From Schoenoplectus triqueter (taxonomy: Eukaryota > Streptophyta > Magnoliopsida > Poales > Cyperaceae), in contig CAXKVV010000334.1 in the NCBI GenBank assembly GCA_964058805.1, positions 1-64,000 of the forward strand: a stretch of 64,000 bases of DNA. The letters run 5' to 3'. Position numbers and translations under genes: made by a program. Below are positions 1-11,728 of the stretch, one piece after another. A model generated the notes under the pieces. That model saw only the letters and a program-made list of their open reading frames with translations, had not been told where the DNA came from and did no database searches. Position 1 is the first letter of the stretch; each line of letters opens with the position of its first letter.

Positions 1-212
1 AGAACTTTTGTTAAAGGGGATTTAGCAATAGTTCTTAGTTAAGAACTATTGTTAGAGGCTTATTTATATTTTTTAATTTTCAGTCTTCATTTTAATAACG
101 TTTATTTAAAAACATTGCAAACAATACCTCAATATTTTAATAATGTCACTGATTTGTTTTAATAATGGATTTAGTAATAATTATTGTTAAAGAGGTGTTA
201 TCTATTATAGTG
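1..212. mobile_element. 3' terminal part of a CACTA-type element
   Basis: The stretch contains repeated inverted words of the type TTAGCAATAGTTCTTAG / CTAAGAACTATTG and ends in TATAGTG, the reverse complement of a CACTA terminus. The same order of motifs is found at 28820-29039 and 47030-47247, where the end reads TTGTAGTG. The left part lies outside the window. Family assignment rests on terminus and subterminal repeats only. Confidence 0.55.
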
Positions 213-603
213 TCAGTTTTATATAAGGCCAAAGTAATTAGCTGTTCATAGGAATCTAGATTCAAGAGTAACAATTGATTTGGTGGTTGAATTGCACTTG
301 CCATTTGGTCGAAAAGAAAGAAAATGAAAGGGTACTTTGAACGGATCACACGTTAATTATAAAGCCTACAATCGTTTATTATTTATGTGGTTCAATTGCA
401 CTTGCCATTTGTTTTTTTATTTTTTTATTTTTCTTTTCTTTGTGTTTCTTTGTGTTTTTTTCCTTCTTTTTTGGGTGTTTTTAAGTTTTTTTACTTTTGA
501 TTTGTATGACAGTTGTAATCAATATTAATGATATTTGGAAGCTTAGACCCATTTCTTTATTTATTAGTTGTAATTATATATCTATTAATTGAAACTATCA
601 AAA
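213..603. other. AT-rich intergenic DNA, T-rich tract
   Basis: I see no gene or terminal repeat here. A strongly T-rich segment lies at about 405-500 and produces only low-complexity Phe-rich translations. Confidence 0.6.
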
Positions 604-665
604 TCTATACTATTATATAAAGCATCAAAGAATTGGAGGGTCCATTTTTTGTCATGGTAAATTTT
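604..665 (+). mobile_element. Helitron-like 5' terminus
   Basis: The sequence starts TCTATACTATTATATAAAGC directly after an A and continues into GGGTCCATTTTTTGTC. The complete Helitron at 31478-31867 has the matching 5' end on the minus strand, including GGGTCCATTTTTTGTC. I could not find a matching CTAG end with hairpin downstream, so only the terminus is called. Confidence 0.45.
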
Positions 666-1189
666 CGTGTTTTATATGGAGTTTGGAGCCATCAAAGAAA
701 ACTAATTAAGGCTGTGATGTAACTGCAATAATATTGGGCCCACAAGCGGTTCTTTCTAAGGCCCATCTTCTCCTATAGCCCTGGGCAAATTCGTCTTTAA
801 TTAGATGTGTTAGGCTTATATCAAGATGAGTTCTATAACAAACTTCAGTTGATTCTGAAAACAAGGAAATATTTGTCTCTATAAAAAAACTCAATTACAA
901 TATTTAAACGTGGAGCTTTTATGGCGTTGCAATGAGTCACGAATTAAATTGAATCAATATTTAATATATGTCCAATCTATACTTTGTTATGAAGAGATGT
1001 ATGACGTATGATGTATTGAGGCATTCATTAGTATTATTAGATAATATGAAATGATCGAAATATCCATAATAAATTTATGATTGAGATTGTTTGATTTTAT
1101 AAACTTGACGGTTCATATTTCACTCAAATTCATTTTTTCTCTCCATTTCATTTGTTATTTTTTACCATTACATTTGTAAGAGGACTAAA
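666..1189. other. AT-rich intergenic DNA
   Basis: No coding signal or clear repeat boundary. The segment 720-880 has more balanced base composition but no convincing reading frame. Confidence 0.5.
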
Positions 1190-1700
1190 AAAATTATATA
1201 TGAAATAAATGAAACATCAACTATTATTATGTATTTCTATAAAAAGAAAACTACGCTTTGTATAATCTTACTTAGAAAAGAAAAAAATATTATATTTTAT
1301 GCATTATTTTTATTAAATAATAAATTAATTTTATTTAAAAATTTAAGAGTCTTTGTAACTGATTTAGATATAAATTCTATCGAAATAAAATATATTATTT
1401 TTCTTAAAACATTAATATTAAATATAATTATTTTAAAAAATTTGTATATCAAATAATTAAACATAACTATTATTAAGTTTATTATAAAAATGAAAATTAC
1501 ACATTGTTTGACAATACTTAGAAAAAATATTATATTTTGTACACATATTTTATCAAATAATAAAATAAATTTATCTAAAATCTAAGAGTCTTTGAGATTG
1601 ATTTACAAATTAATTATATTTAAGAAAATATATATTATTTAATTATAAAAAAATTAGTGTTTGATATAAATATTTTTAAAATTAAGAGAGTCAGTATGAC
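1190..1700. repeat. AT-rich tandem repeat related to 62095-62540
   Basis: Units of roughly 230-250 bp share the words CAACTATTATTAAG, ATTATAAAAA and AATTTAAGAGTCTTTG. The same series, ending in AATTAAGAGGATCC, lies at 62095-62540. It looks like the interior of a dispersed element, possibly the one whose Helitron-like end lies at 604. That link is inference. Confidence 0.45.
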
Positions 1701-2686
1701 AGGTGAATTCTATGTTTGTATATCAAAATAAATAATGGTTAACAAATATATTTATAATTATATATATATATTTTTTTAAATTTCAATAATTTTAGCTATG
1801 TATATATCATAGATACCTGACGTGCCTCAAAATACAAATATTGGAAAATTTCTCTACCAAGATGCATTTTGCAACCAGTCCTTGGTTTTGACGAATACTA
1901 GTATAATCACCCAAGTTGTGTTTTTTCTTCGAGGAAAGAGCTAAAACAAGAAGCCTTGTCTTCTCCATTAGGAGATGTTTGCAACATTCCCGGAAAACCC
2001 TTGCTAAAGCCCGTGCTTTACACGTAACAAATTGGGAGAGATGCACTCGTGCAAAACTGTACGACTTAATTTATGCCACTCTTTAATAATAAAGAATTTG
2101 ATAATCAAGTTAAGTATTTGTGATCCACGAGCTGCTGTGGAAAATTATTTGTTGATACTATTATTTACGTTGACAAAGAATTTCACAATAGAATATATTA
2201 TATATGTCTGTTCCTATTCTGGTACGGCTTTTAGTCTCCTATTTGATCATGTACAGTAACTACAATTATGAAGTTACACAAATGCTTGGTTAGCCTCTTA
2301 ATTTGTGGGTTTGGCTCTCTTGTCCATCTGTGCGATTCCTTTTCCTCCATAATCAACAAATTTGTTCTACAGATTATGCTTATATCATTTATTAAATTTG
2401 TTTCTCTCCTCATTTATATTTGATCGGATGACTTAATTATTTCAAATTTCTCTTCATTAAAAAGGTGTACGTTTGATATAATTTACGTGCAATTTAAATT
2501 TTTAAATGAAATCAGTCTTTATTTCTTATTTTGTATTTCAAACAGTATTACTATTTATATTATTATCGTCATTATTATATATTTTTATGTTTTATATATA
2601 TCTTTAATATTTTAATGACTATCTATTATACAACCTCAAAAAATCAATTATACATTAAATTTATTTTACTATATATATAGAGAGTA
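1701..2686. other. Intergenic DNA with a possible decayed coding segment
   Basis: Positions 1807-2046 on the minus strand are open for 79 codons with balanced composition, but I recognise no domain. The rest is AT-rich with no supported feature. Confidence 0.35.
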
Positions 2687-2771
2687 AAATACCGTGAACT
2701 TAACTCAAAAAATACATAAAATCATCTCCATATTTTTATTTATCATGCTTATTAAATCCTTTATATAAAAA
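2687..2771. mobile_element. Truncated palindromic MITE, family III
   Basis: After a TATATATAGAGAG tract the sequence AGTAAAATACCGTGAACTTA matches the ends of the family III elements at 26378, 44555 and 58938. Homology stops where the left arm of the large inverted repeat begins. Confidence 0.5.
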
Positions 2772-3404
2772 TCGTGAAATGAATAGGTGGTATATCGATT
2801 CAAAGAAATCTAACTGATTACAAGCTGATGGTTGCTTCCGTTCGATTTTTTCTTCTTATACTATTTTTTTTAAACGTCTTCATTTTCTTTTTGTTTTTCT
2901 TTAAAGTATAGAAAATGTTAGGACATATGGCCGTCCTTATTTCCAATCAAGGTCCTTTTTTTTTCCTAAGGGATATGATAAATGTATCTTTAAGTTCAAT
3001 ACTCGTTAAATACCCTAACTAAAATAAGTTGACCACGTACTGAAATAGCTCCCAACAACTGATCATGAAAGGACAAAGTCTTTATATCTAATAGTTCTAC
3101 TCTTAATAAGTAATATCATTTGTATTAATAGCTGTTAATGCAAATTATTTTTTTAGTTGATATATAACTTCATTTGTATTAATAGTCATTTATTTTAAAG
3201 GATGAAAACCTTTATACCTAACGACTAATACTTGATATCATTTATGTTAACATAATTAAGTTATTTTTTTGTTTGATACATGACTTCATTGACATTATTT
3301 TTTCAAATTTATATTTTTTTTCAAATTTCATTGTCTAGTTGTTAAAAAATCTTAATACTTAAAATATAAAGGTCTTTATATATCATAAATAAAAAATATA
3401 TTTA

Positions 3405-3960
3405 TTTAAACGGTCATCAGAATATGGATAAAGTCTTTATACTAAAACCATAATATCATAAAATCGGATCTCCACATCTTAGCACTTAAAATACGATGTC
3501 TTAATATTTAATATCATAAGTGATATTTAAACTTAAATTGTATATTTGGACGGTCATCAAAATACATAAAAGCCTATATACCTAAACCTTGATGTCTTCA
3601 AACCAAATGTCTCGAGTATTAACACAAAAAATATTACATCTTAATATCTAATATTATAAATTATATTTTGAATTTTAAATTTATATTCGGACGATCAAGT
3701 ATACAAATAAATCTTTATACCTAAACCTTAATGTTTTAAAATTGAATGTCTCAATTCTTAACACATAAAAATGATGTCGTAATATTCAATATTAAAAGTT
3801 ATAATTTTGAACTTAAAATTTATATTTAGACAATCATCAGAATAAGGACAAGTATATATATCTAAATTATAATATCTCAAAACATAATATATAAAATCTT
3901 AACTCTTAAAATTTGATGTCATAATATCTATGATCATAAGTCATTCTTTTGAAAAAAAAA
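3405..3960. repeat. Tandem repeat of about 139 bp, about four diverged copies
   Basis: The landmark GACGGTCATCAGAATA recurs at about 3413, 3551, 3690 and 3832, a period of 138-142 bp. Between landmarks each unit carries TTTATACCTAAACC and a TCTTAATATCTAATAT word. The same series is seen reversed at about 20150-20590. Confidence 0.65.
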
Positions 3961-4126
3961 ATATAACAAACAAGTCTTAAAAGCATAACATACAACTCTC
4001 AATATCATAAATGATAAGTTTCAATATCACATATTATAAGTATCACCACCAAATTGCCAATATAAATTACAAGTCTCAATATCAATCTCACATATAATAA
4101 TTTTAAAGTAATAATATCATAAATAA

Positions 4127-4234
4127 CTCTGACATGTTTTATTAGAAATTATTAGTCTCAATACCATAAATCATAAGTCTCTCTGACATGTTTTATTAGA
4201 AATTATTAGTCTCAATACCATAAATTATAAGTCT
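4127..4234. repeat. Tandem duplication, 54-bp unit
   Basis: The unit starting CTCTGACATGTTTTATTAGA at 4127 is repeated from 4181, each time followed by AATTATTAGTCTCAATACCA. The near identity indicates a recent local duplication inside an older diverged array. Confidence 0.7.
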
Positions 4235-5742
4235 CAATACCCATATTAGTAGTCTCAATACAACAGATTATAATATAATTTTATATATTTTACTATTTTC
4301 TAGATCGTTGGAAAAACACTATATTTAATTAATATGAGTCATCCAAAAGTACCAATTTTCAAATTATCTAAAAAAAATAATTAAATTCTTTTGAAAATAT
4401 AAATTTTGGTCTATAATTAGATATTGTATGGAAACAATTTAAAGGGTACGATATTTGTGCCTAAATACAGGTAATTTTTTAATCAAAATTGTATAACAGT
4501 TATATAAAAGTGGCAAATATCTAAATTAGTTAAGTTTAAAGTGAATCTAATTTTTAATTTTAGAGTGACATTTTTCTTCTTTGATAACTTTGGTGGCAAT
4601 TATCTAATTTTCTTCTTGAATTCTGTAAAGAAATTCGAACTTCTGTAATATCAAATGAGTTTAATAGTTTAAATTTTCATTTTTATGTTTCAAACTTGAA
4701 ATTATTTACATGTAACATGATATGTTAGGAAATAGTTGTCATTTATTAAATTTTCTTTGAATTGTATCTCAAAAAAAAATCCTGTCGATCGAATTGATTT
4801 GTAATTGGGAGCAAATACAAAGCTCTTTTTTATTTTCAAAAAATACGGAGGAACAGAGCTTATATGGGTCTTACTCTTAATTTTTAGACAAGGATTTTAA
4901 TATCACTAATTTTGCCTGTCATTAATTATCATCAATTTATTGCTAAATTTATATTTTAAAATTTGATATTCAGATTTAAAATTTAAATCCTTCATCTTAT
5001 ATTAGATCAAATGATAACAAAATGAATGCATGAAAATAAATCAATAATAGATAATCCAATTTTTTTTATAATTTGATCTAATATGAAATGATATATAAAA
5101 ATCATGAAATTTTATTAGCATGCATCTTCTATGAAAATTAATAATATCAACTATTTTGATTTAAAATTTTGAAATATAAATTAAAAAGTAAATTGATGGC
5201 ATTTAATTTCACACAAAATTAATTGGTATTGTAACCTCCTCTAAATTTATTATATTATAAATAGAGGAGTTGGAAGTTAAATTTCAAAATATAAATGAAA
5301 ACGAAAATTGAATAGAAAGCAATAAATGGTACACGTTGACAAATCCAATCCGTTCGGTTCTTACAACAAATTAATTTTTGTATATCCGCCAACTGTGTCG
5401 TGGGCCTTGTGGCATCGTGGCCTCGTGGGTCCATCCTAATAAAACTGTAGCCGTTAATACGCTGCACCCTACAGTACACACAGTAAAACCCAGCACAAAG
5501 AAATGCTCCCTTGTTTTTCTTTCTACTGTTTGCTGCTGAGAAATTAAATTCAGAAATAGAAAACATAATATATTGAGGGTAAACAATAGAATAAAGACAT
5601 TTCTTTTATATTAGGAGACTTCACCTTGACATAATTATTTATTGTCATTATTTTATTATAAAATGAGAGTTGAAACCAGTGCATATGTGATATGTGATAT
5701 CTAGTGACTTGACTTGAAATTTGAACTGTCAATCTTTAATGT

Positions 5743-6602
5743 GAAATATCAGGCTTACATATACATTAAAATAATTGCTGGCAGTAATTAATAGATTATC
5801 TTCGAGAGGACAATAAAAGCATCTACACTGTAAATCACTATTTATATTTCTTTTTTTTGAATAAAAAATATTGGTCATATAAATTCACCTAGTATTTGAA
5901 AATAATCCGTTGGATCAAACACGACATGAAAAATTTGTACCCGCATCCTGATCCGCCCTAACTCGAGGCCAAAACTCGACTAACCCGAGGACCGATCAAC
6001 CTATGGTCCAACGACATGTTGCAGCCAAAGTTTTCCAAAATAACTTGAGGTTAACCCGCCCAAAAAATCCATCCAAAATATAGCCGTTTAATAATTTATT
6101 TGAATTTTTTGTCAATTTATTTGAAAAAAATTGAAAAAAAAATTAATATATTTTAATTTTTAATATTTTATTTTAATTTCAAATTAGTTTGTCATTTTAT
6201 TTCAAGTTATATCAATTTATTTGAATTTTTTAACATTTTCTTTCAATTCGTAGAATATTTATGGTTATATATTTTGAATATTTTCAATAATTATTTTATA
6301 ATTTTTAAAATTTTTGAAAATTTATTTGAGTTATTTTTTAATTTTGGAAAAAAATTGGACCCGTTTCATTTCGTATCGAATCCGTCCGACCCATAGTCCT
6401 AAGATGGATCGCGGCCGCATCTCTCAAAATCAACCTGTTCTAATCCGTCTTGTCTAACTCGTCCATCCATTCTGACCTATACCGACCTAACCCGTCTATT
6501 TCATCCGATTTTGAACCGACCCATCCCTCCCCATCCCGAAATTATTACACTAAACTCACCTAGTTGTTTAGTTAGTAATGGATTGATTTTTAACAGACTT
6601 GT
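5743..6602. other. Intergenic DNA, possible degenerate MITE
   Basis: Two CCCGACC-rich blocks (about 5935-6080 and 6350-6530) flank an AT-rich centre, the same layout as the hAT-type MITE at 38469-38922. I could not define termini or a TSD, so no element is called. Confidence 0.35.
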
Positions 6603-6610
6603 ATTGAGCC

Positions 6611-8970
6611 TAGTGGATTGCCGGCGGGTACCGCGGGCACGGGCCGGGTACACCCGCGGCGGGTGGAGGGTACGGCGGGCACGGGTAGACGGGTTTTTTT
6701 TCAAAACCGTACCCTACCCGTATCATACCCGTGTCCGTCACGAGTATACGGGTACCACGGGTACGAGTACGGGGGTACGCGGGCACGGGTAGAAGGGTAC
6801 AGGTACGGGTACGATTTTTTTTTGGCTGTTTTTTTTTTCTTTTGCTGTTTTTGTTTTATAAATATATTTTTTATTTTGGAATGTCGTAAAATCTGAATAA
6901 TATCATTTCGGCTAAGTACAAATATAAACGTTCATTTTAAAAGAATAATATATTTTCTAAACGTTCATTTTTTTAATTATTTTAAAATAATAGATTAAAT
7001 AAAAAAATAGATAAAAAATTTAAAATGAACATTTAAAAATCAAATAATTTAAAATGAACGTTTAAAATATAAATAAAAAATATTTTAAATCAATTAATTT
7101 AAAAAGTAAAATATAAATAAAAATTTAGAAAATCAATTACTTTAAAAATAATTTTGAATTATTTTAAAAATATAGATTAAAAATTAAAAGTTACCCTCCT
7201 CTTTTATTCCGGGCTTGAGACAGGCTATGTAAAATAACATAGACGGAGTTCTAACTTTTTTTTTTGTTAGTAGTTTTCTTTAAAATGAATAATTTAAAAA
7301 CTAATTGAAATGTTTAGAAATTTATATTTTAAAAAATAGCCATAAAAATTAAAGGAGGTTAGAGATTAATACCGACACTGTCTTTTACCTACTAATAATT
7401 TGCATTCATGTACTATTGCTCGCTCTCTTCTGCACCGTCTGAATTCGAATTATAACCCGGCCGCGGCTTGGTACCGCTTTCTTTAGTCTCGACTTCGGAT
7501 GATTGTGGTTGATCTCGATATTGATTGCGGTCCTCAGCATCAATCCAATCTTTCAAGCATACAAGTCTCTCAAAAATATGTGCACCCAACTTACTATGTT
7601 TATCGGAGAGAATTCTGTTCGCCGAACTAAAGCAACTTTCAGAAAGGACAGTTGACACGGGTACGACAAATACGTCGCAGGCCATCATCGCCAGCGTTAG
7701 ATAGCCCCTTGCATTTCTCTTCCACCACGTCATGATGTCAACATCTTCATTTTCGTTGAGCATCGACATATAGCTCAATAATTCATTTATGGATGTGTGC
7801 GGTGTGCTTTCCGATTGAAAATCTGCTAACAATCCACCACTGCTAGTGCTCCTAGAAGTGAAACTATTAAATAAAATAATTAGTAGACAAATAATGTAGA
7901 TATTATAAATAATGAATATTAAAAACACATGTAATTTATATTTTTACCTAGGGGCGCGGCGGGACGAAGACGGATTTTGGTTGTCAACCATTCTTGAGTT
8001 GTATATATTAAACATCTCATCGAACTTCAAATTCACGGTTGAGAGCATCCTTAAATTTAATTATCAACAGTTTTACGGTTTATGTTTTAAGGCCCGCCTT
8101 CACAACGAGGTTAAGTATGTGGCAAACACACTTTTGATGAAACATTGCACCATTCATAATTGGGTTTAGTGACCGTTTAAAAATATCAAGGAGAGACATC
8201 TGCTTCTTGAATTTCAGAAACACCAGTCGAAGGAGTAGATGAAATAGGGGCAGTGAATTGACTCGATGATACAGAAGAAGTGCCTCCATATGCATACGGT
8301 GTTGTTGGTTGAAGTGCACCTTGTGGAATGAATACGTTCGGATCGGTTGAAGTATAATAAGGTGCATTCATTTGGGGGGTTGTTGATAATTTAAATCTAA
8401 CATTTGGTCTCTTCTTTGATAATTTTGTGGATAATTGGGTGGTGGCATTTGGGAGGAACTATCAATATAATTTTTTGGATAATTGGGTGGTGGCATTTGT
8501 TCATAGTTAGATAGACGGTATGCTTGGGCCAAAAATGTCTTCAGAAAATCTCACGGCTTCTTCTTGCACTTGTTCGTTATAACTTGACATTTTTAAAATC
8601 TAACATATTTAAAAAAAATTAAAATAATTTAATAAATAAAATCTAACATATTTATTTTTAATAGGTTATCTATGAAATTTAATGGTACGGGTACGGGTTG
8701 ATGTGAACTGGGGGGAAAATTTTTAAAATTTGAAAATCACGGGTACGGGTACGCGGGTACACGGGCGCAGGTACGCTGGTACGGGTACGCGGGCACGGGT
8801 ACACGGGTAAACGGATACGGATACAATGGGTTTTTTTTCAAAAAAACACTGACCGGCCCTTCTCAAACCCGTACCCGTGTACCCGTTTACCCGCCTATAC
8901 CCGGGCACGGATACGGATACCGCGGATACACGGGTACGGATTTTACCCGGCGGATTTTAGCAATCCACTA
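6611..8970 (-). mobile_element. hAT transposon, non-autonomous, with TIR and TSD
   Basis: The element starts TAGTGGATTGC and ends GCAATCCACTA, a perfect 11-bp terminal inverted repeat. The flanking 8-mers are ATTGAGCC (6603-6610) and ATTTAGCC (8971-8978), matching 7 of 8, as expected for a hAT target duplication. Both ends carry dense subterminal repeats of the word CGGGTAC (about 6625-6815 and 8690-8950), probable transposase binding sites. A decayed transposase gene lies inside on the minus strand. Confidence 0.88.
7413..8590 (-). pseudogene. hAT transposase remnant, internally deleted
   Basis: The gene encoded the transposase of the surrounding element. From 8590 downward the translation starts MSSYNEQVQEEAVRF and, after a frameshift, passes through a Pro/Tyr/Ser-rich segment. 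At 8080-8160 it contains CVCHILNLVVKAGLK, a motif typical of the hAT catalytic region, followed by an in-frame stop. Positions 7928-7413 hold an open 171-codon stretch with the C-terminal hAT dimerisation domain (WWKRNARGYLTLAMMACD, then VPVSTVLSESCFSSANRIL and a Leu/Trp-rich tail). Most of the several hundred residues normally between these two parts are missing, and no BED zinc finger is visible. The protein cannot be functional as a transposase. The preserved dimerisation domain in an open frame could in principle still be expressed, but nothing here shows that. Confidence 0.82.
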
Positions 8971-8978
8971 ATTTAGCC

Positions 8979-9937
8979 TACTGCCTACGTAGTCTGCTCT
9001 CCTTCAGAAACATATATAATATAATAAAATCAACGCCGACATAGTTTGATAGCAGAGGATGAGAGGAGTAGGGTTCTGACCAGGCATCTACGTTAACAAA
9101 TCAATAAATCGACAGAGCATTAAATAATGGAATCAACTGAATTCCCTGCCAATTTTGAAAACACAATAACTTAAAATCTTGTTGTACTTGATATACATGG
9201 TGCTCATAATTTTGACGTACCTTCTAGGTGTAACACAAAAGGGGATATTTTTTTTTCATAGCAACTTTGCTTCCCTTATCTGAACACATTTATTAGGTAT
9301 AAATATTTATTAAAAATATATATTTCAGAATTTAAGTTAAAAATTATTTATTTTTTAAATGTATTTAATTTTATTAACAAATATGAGTTAGCTATATATG
9401 GTGCTACATGTAGTTAATGATTAAATTTGTTACGGACTAAAACATATAGCTCAATCATTTTCAAATTTTAATTTATGGGTCTAACAAAATTTATATCAAA
9501 ATATAATGGATATAAAAAATTTCTAAGTATTAGTTTTAAATTTTTAAAAATGATCTAGGAAATATATATTATTTTATTATTTTTTTATTGAGTCATGTTA
9601 AAAAATAGAAGACAAGTACTTCGATAATTTCAAACATAGAAATTTTTTGTATCTTATAATATTTTAATATGAAGAATTTATTAAAATTCATAAATCAAAT
9701 TTTAGATATGATTTAATCATATTTTTTAGTACATCACAAATTTAATCATTAACGACGCATAGCACTATAACCTAACTCAACAAATATATATTCGTTATTT
9801 ATTAAGCGAAAAATTTATGCAACCAGCGTTAAGCCAGATATTTTGACAGTTATTGACAACACTTCGGAACTGAATTGAGTAATTAAATTTGGCCGGGGAG
9901 GATAACTTGTAAATGGTTATGTTGACTTGACAATCTT
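8979..9937. other. AT-rich intergenic DNA
   Basis: No coding signal, terminal repeat or RNA gene was recognised. Confidence 0.55.
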
Positions 9938-9946
9938 GACAATAAG

Positions 9947-10278
9947 CAGTTTTTAGTAATAATAAGTTTTATTAAATTAATATTATTAAAAATAAGAGTG
10001 AGAAACGTAAAATTTCAAATATACGAATGGCAGCGGCACGTTTGTTTCTTATATACAAAATGCGCAGCGCTTTTCCATCTCACTTGCGCGGGGTTTGGAC
10101 GAAACACGTCACTGTCAGTGGCGCGTTTCCTAAAAATAATGAAACGCGTCACTGCCAGTAGCGCGTTTCGTCCGCGCTACTGGCAGTGGCGCTGCTATTC
10201 GTATATTTAAAATTTTACATTTCTCACTCTTATTTTTAATAATATTAATTTAATAAAACTTATTATTACTAAAAACTG
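9947..10278. mobile_element. Mutator-like MITE with long TIRs and 9-bp TSD
   Basis: The element begins CAGTTTTTAGTAATAATAAG and ends with its reverse complement. Inverted similarity extends about 85-90 bp into each side. The 9-mer GACAATAAG flanks it perfectly (9938-9946 and 10279-10287). A 9-bp TSD and long TIR are hallmarks of the Mutator superfamily. The core is GC-rich and carries repeats built on GTCACTGCCAGTAGCGCG. Confidence 0.88.
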
Positions 10279-10287
10279 GACAATAAG

Positions 10288-10772
10288 ATTTTAAAATAAA
10301 TATATAAAAAAAGTCTTATATATTCTGTTATGAATCGGATTAAATTTGGATTGTTCATTTTTTTATGATCAACGTTTGAGATGCACTTCATTTTGAAAAT
10401 CTGCTTTGCATGGAACTAATTAAAGTGTTAATTTAATTTAGTATAAAATAAACTATACTCTAATTAACATAACTGATGTTCATTTTAATTGAAAGAATTA
10501 TGGTATGTTGAATTGGCTGAACACTGCATTGAATTCAATAGATAGATTATTACACAAAGACGACATTTTGCGGTCCTTATCATTCCCATTAATTAAATCA
10601 TCCAAAATCAAGTACACCGATCCTACTATACATGTCATTTGCGTATCAGATTATCTTTCCAATTCACGGAAGTTAACTTCTAACAACCAACTGTACGTAC
10701 TTATCAATTTATGTCAGTTGCAACTTGGAAGCACACTTATGACTGCCAGACATGCAGAAGCACCAGAACCCC
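10288..10772. other. Upstream region of GRP gene 1
   Basis: AT-rich DNA becoming more balanced from about 10500 toward the TATA box. I recognise no cis-element with confidence. Confidence 0.45.
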
Positions 10773-10780
10773 TATAAATA
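10773..10780 (+). promoter_or_regulatory. TATA box of GRP gene 1
   Basis: TATAAATA lies 104 bp upstream of the start codon. The same box at nearly the same distance occurs before the other GRP genes of the window. Confidence 0.7.
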
Positions 10781-10876
10781 CAAAGCATGAACAACTTCCA
10801 CTTCCCATCCTCTACTACTACCACATAAACTTAGCACACTACTTCGTACGTGGTCTTGAATTAAGTACCAGAAAGT

Positions 10877-11391
10877 ATGGCTTCTAAGGCTTTAATAGTT
10901 TTAGTTTTGGCCATCTTGGCAACTTCCTTGCTCATCTCTCATGTTTCTGCAGATGGCAGAGATCTGGTTGAGAACACTGCACACACAGGTACTGTCGATG
11001 TATTTCATTAAGTACTTATCATCTTGTTTTTATTGTTTTATATATCAAGAAAATTAACAATATTGAATTAAAAATGTATTTCTCCGTAATAGAGGACAAG
11101 AATGCAAAGAATGGAGAGGGACTGACAGATGAGAAGTATGGTCAATATCCAGGTGGGGGATACAACCGTGGCGGCTATGGTGGATATCCAGGTGGGGGAT
11201 ACGGCCGTGGTGGGTATGGTGGATATCCTGGCGGGGGGTACGGCCGTGGTGGATACGGAAATCCAGGATATGGTCGTGGTGGATATTGCCGTTGGGGATG
11301 CTGTCGTCGTGGATACAATGGCGGTTGCCAGTGTTGCATGAGCGCAAATGAAATTCCCGAGCAGGAGTACCGTCCTGAGTTCCATCACTAG
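10877..11391 (+). CDS. Secreted glycine-rich protein with one C-terminal Cys-rich module (two exons)
   Basis: Coding exons are 10877-10988 and 11093-11391 with a GT-AG, phase-1 intron, giving 136 residues. Residues 1-25 (MASKALIVLVLAILATSLLI...) form a signal peptide ending near SADG. An acidic spacer follows, then GGYGGYPGGGYGR-type repeats, then a Cys module (CRWGCCRRGY, CQCC) and an acidic tail EIPEQEY. This is the layout of plant class II GRPs (the GRP family that includes AtGRP3, whose Cys-rich end binds wall-associated kinase WAK1). The likely location is the cell wall or apoplast, and a ligand role is inference. The start was chosen because it opens the signal peptide 104 bp after a TATA box. 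No frameshift or stop was seen. A CACTA element lies 337 bp downstream. Confidence 0.88.
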
Positions 11392-11728
11392 CTAAGAGAT
11401 TTGAAATGGTTGATCATATTTTATGTAATATCTATATATGAAGATTATCCTTTCTATTGTGGGTTTGGAATGAAGTAATTAATGTTGGGGTTCTTGATGT
11501 GAGAGTATGAGAGAAGATAGAATAAACATGGACATTCCAATGTGTCCTGAAATGATTGTCAACGGTTTGTTATGTTTTAATAAAATTAATTATAATTATT
11601 ATAATATTGTTGACTTAATGGAAATTATTTTAATTGAATAAGTGTTTTTTATATGAGCATCAAAAGATGCAAAAGAGATTTTTGAGGAGAAGCTTTAATT
11701 AATACTTAATTTCAGTTTTCTTGTCACT
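11392..11728. other. 3' flank of GRP gene 1
   Basis: Probable 3' UTR and downstream DNA. An AATAAA-type signal is seen near 11521 (GAATAAACATGG). Nothing else is recognised. Confidence 0.5.

Larger units (their letters stand above)
2771..5742 (+). repeat. Left arm of a large inverted repeat
   Basis: This arm reads as the reverse complement of 17282-21208. Matching landmarks are GATGGTTGCTTCCGTTCGAT at the outer side, the motif AATAAGTTGACCACGTACTG, the 139-bp repeat block, and the conserved 5380-5560 segment (GTGGGCCTTGTGGC) at the inner side. I recognise no protein. The arm could be a copy of a roughly 3-kb element or one half of an inverted segmental duplication. It also holds a partial family II MITE at about 4330-4440 that is present in the other arm. 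Confidence 0.75.

Noticed and set aside
6501..6896. Open frames rich in Gly/Tyr/Arg at the left hAT end, and 8723-8908 at the right end
   Set aside because: They are translations of the CGGGTAC subterminal arrays.
11054..11388. Antisense and second-frame open frames over GRP gene 1
   Set aside because: By-products of the Gly-rich GGN repeats; no signal peptide, no splice logic.
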